NCBI GenBank assembly: GCA_900756925.1
Contig: CAAELX010000005.1
Location: 1-56,158, forward strand
Length of the DNA: 56,158 bases
Source of the DNA: an uncultured Roseburia sp.
Lineage (GTDB): Bacteria; Bacillota; Clostridia; Lachnospirales; Lachnospiraceae
Reading direction: 5' to 3'
Part shown: in pieces, positions 56,096-56,158 of the stretch
Position numbering within the stretch: position 1 is the first letter of the stretch
How the letters are laid out: every line of letters begins with the position of its first letter
Program-made: the position numbers and the translations under genes
The notes under the pieces: model-generated
What the model was told of the DNA's origin: nothing
Database searches by the model: none
The model's input: the letters and a program-made list of their open reading frames with translations, nothing else

Positions 56096-56158
56096 GTGCC
56101 ACGTAAAGGACATACTCAGAAAAGAGACGTATTAGCAGATCCAATGTACAATAACAAA
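56096..56158 (+). CDS. rpsG: 30S ribosomal protein S7 (partial, runs off the window)
   Basis: Only the first 21 codons are present: a GTG start after AAGGAGGG, then 'PRKGHTQKRDVLADPMYNNK', the standard S7 N-terminus. Order after rpsL supports it. Confidence 0.95.
   Translation, partial: MPRKGHTQKRDVLADPMYNNK

Noticed and set aside
1..56158. CRISPR arrays, complete insertion sequences, tRNA or rRNA genes
   Set aside because: No regularly spaced direct repeats, transposase motifs, tRNA cloverleaf features or rRNA sequence were noticed. A dedicated search could still find a missed tRNA.

Overview
The window looks like a chromosomal segment of a gut Lachnospiraceae-type Firmicute (Clostridia). 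The reasons are the rpmG-secE-nusG-rplKA-rplJL-rpoBC-rpsL-rpsG order, AGGAGG ribosome binding sites, sigma-A promoters of the TTGACA-17-TATAAT type, a bile salt hydrolase, a GH112 phosphorylase and a two-gene GH136-type enzyme. The genus is not resolved from sequence alone.

Region 1 (1-8.3 kb) is a plant-glycan block, all on +: a beta-helix glycosidase resembling GH120 beta-xylosidases, a giant GH51-GH43 fusion (arabinofuranosidase type), and a GH3 beta-glycosidase. None has a signal peptide, so they should act on imported arabinoxylan or arabinan oligosaccharides. Region 2 (8.4-15.1 kb) holds an NSS sodium-coupled transporter, a membrane diguanylate cyclase, a soluble GGDEF-REC-HD-GYP protein and two small genes of unknown function. 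Region 3 (15.1-20.8 kb) has a GH43 enzyme related to the GH43 half of the fusion, a divergent AraR-like repressor, and a minus-strand sulfatase plus GPH-type symporter pair. Region 4 (20.9-26.7 kb) contains an AraC-type gene remnant, a histidine phosphatase, a striking palindromic intergenic element with a perfect 34-bp stem, a 1200-residue HD/PAS/hybrid histidine kinase, and an AraC regulator.

Region 5 (27-34 kb) is a host-glycan operon divergent from the AraC gene: GH112 galacto-N-biose/lacto-N-biose phosphorylase, an ABC importer (lipoprotein and two permeases, no ATPase), and two overlapping genes that look like the helical partner and beta-helix catalytic subunit of a GH136 lacto-N-biosidase. 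The likely logic is import of lacto-N-tetraose-like or mucin-derived sugars, release of lacto-N-biose, then phosphorolysis. Region 6 (34.2-40.6 kb) has ftsH, a short truncated reading frame, a bile salt hydrolase, a yybP-ykoY (Mn2+) riboswitch with terminator ahead of a CaCA antiporter, a K+/H+-type antiporter, and a minus-strand remnant of an HD-domain gene.

Region 7 (40.5-56.2 kb) is the conserved transcription/translation core. It includes an L10 leader with attenuator, an acyltransferase gene inserted between rplL and rpoB, and two convergently truncated genes (GH31 and amidohydrolase) lying between rpoC and rpsL as an apparent deletion scar. The window ends inside rpsG.

The most interesting unexplained signal is a set of three intergenic elements (8454, 21828, 38538) that share GCGAAACTC-like termini in inverted orientation. 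The central one is a near-complete palindrome. Other items worth checking are the degenerate HD-GYP fused to a hybrid kinase (with a decayed relative at 40.3 kb) and the row of four hairpins between rplJ and rplL.
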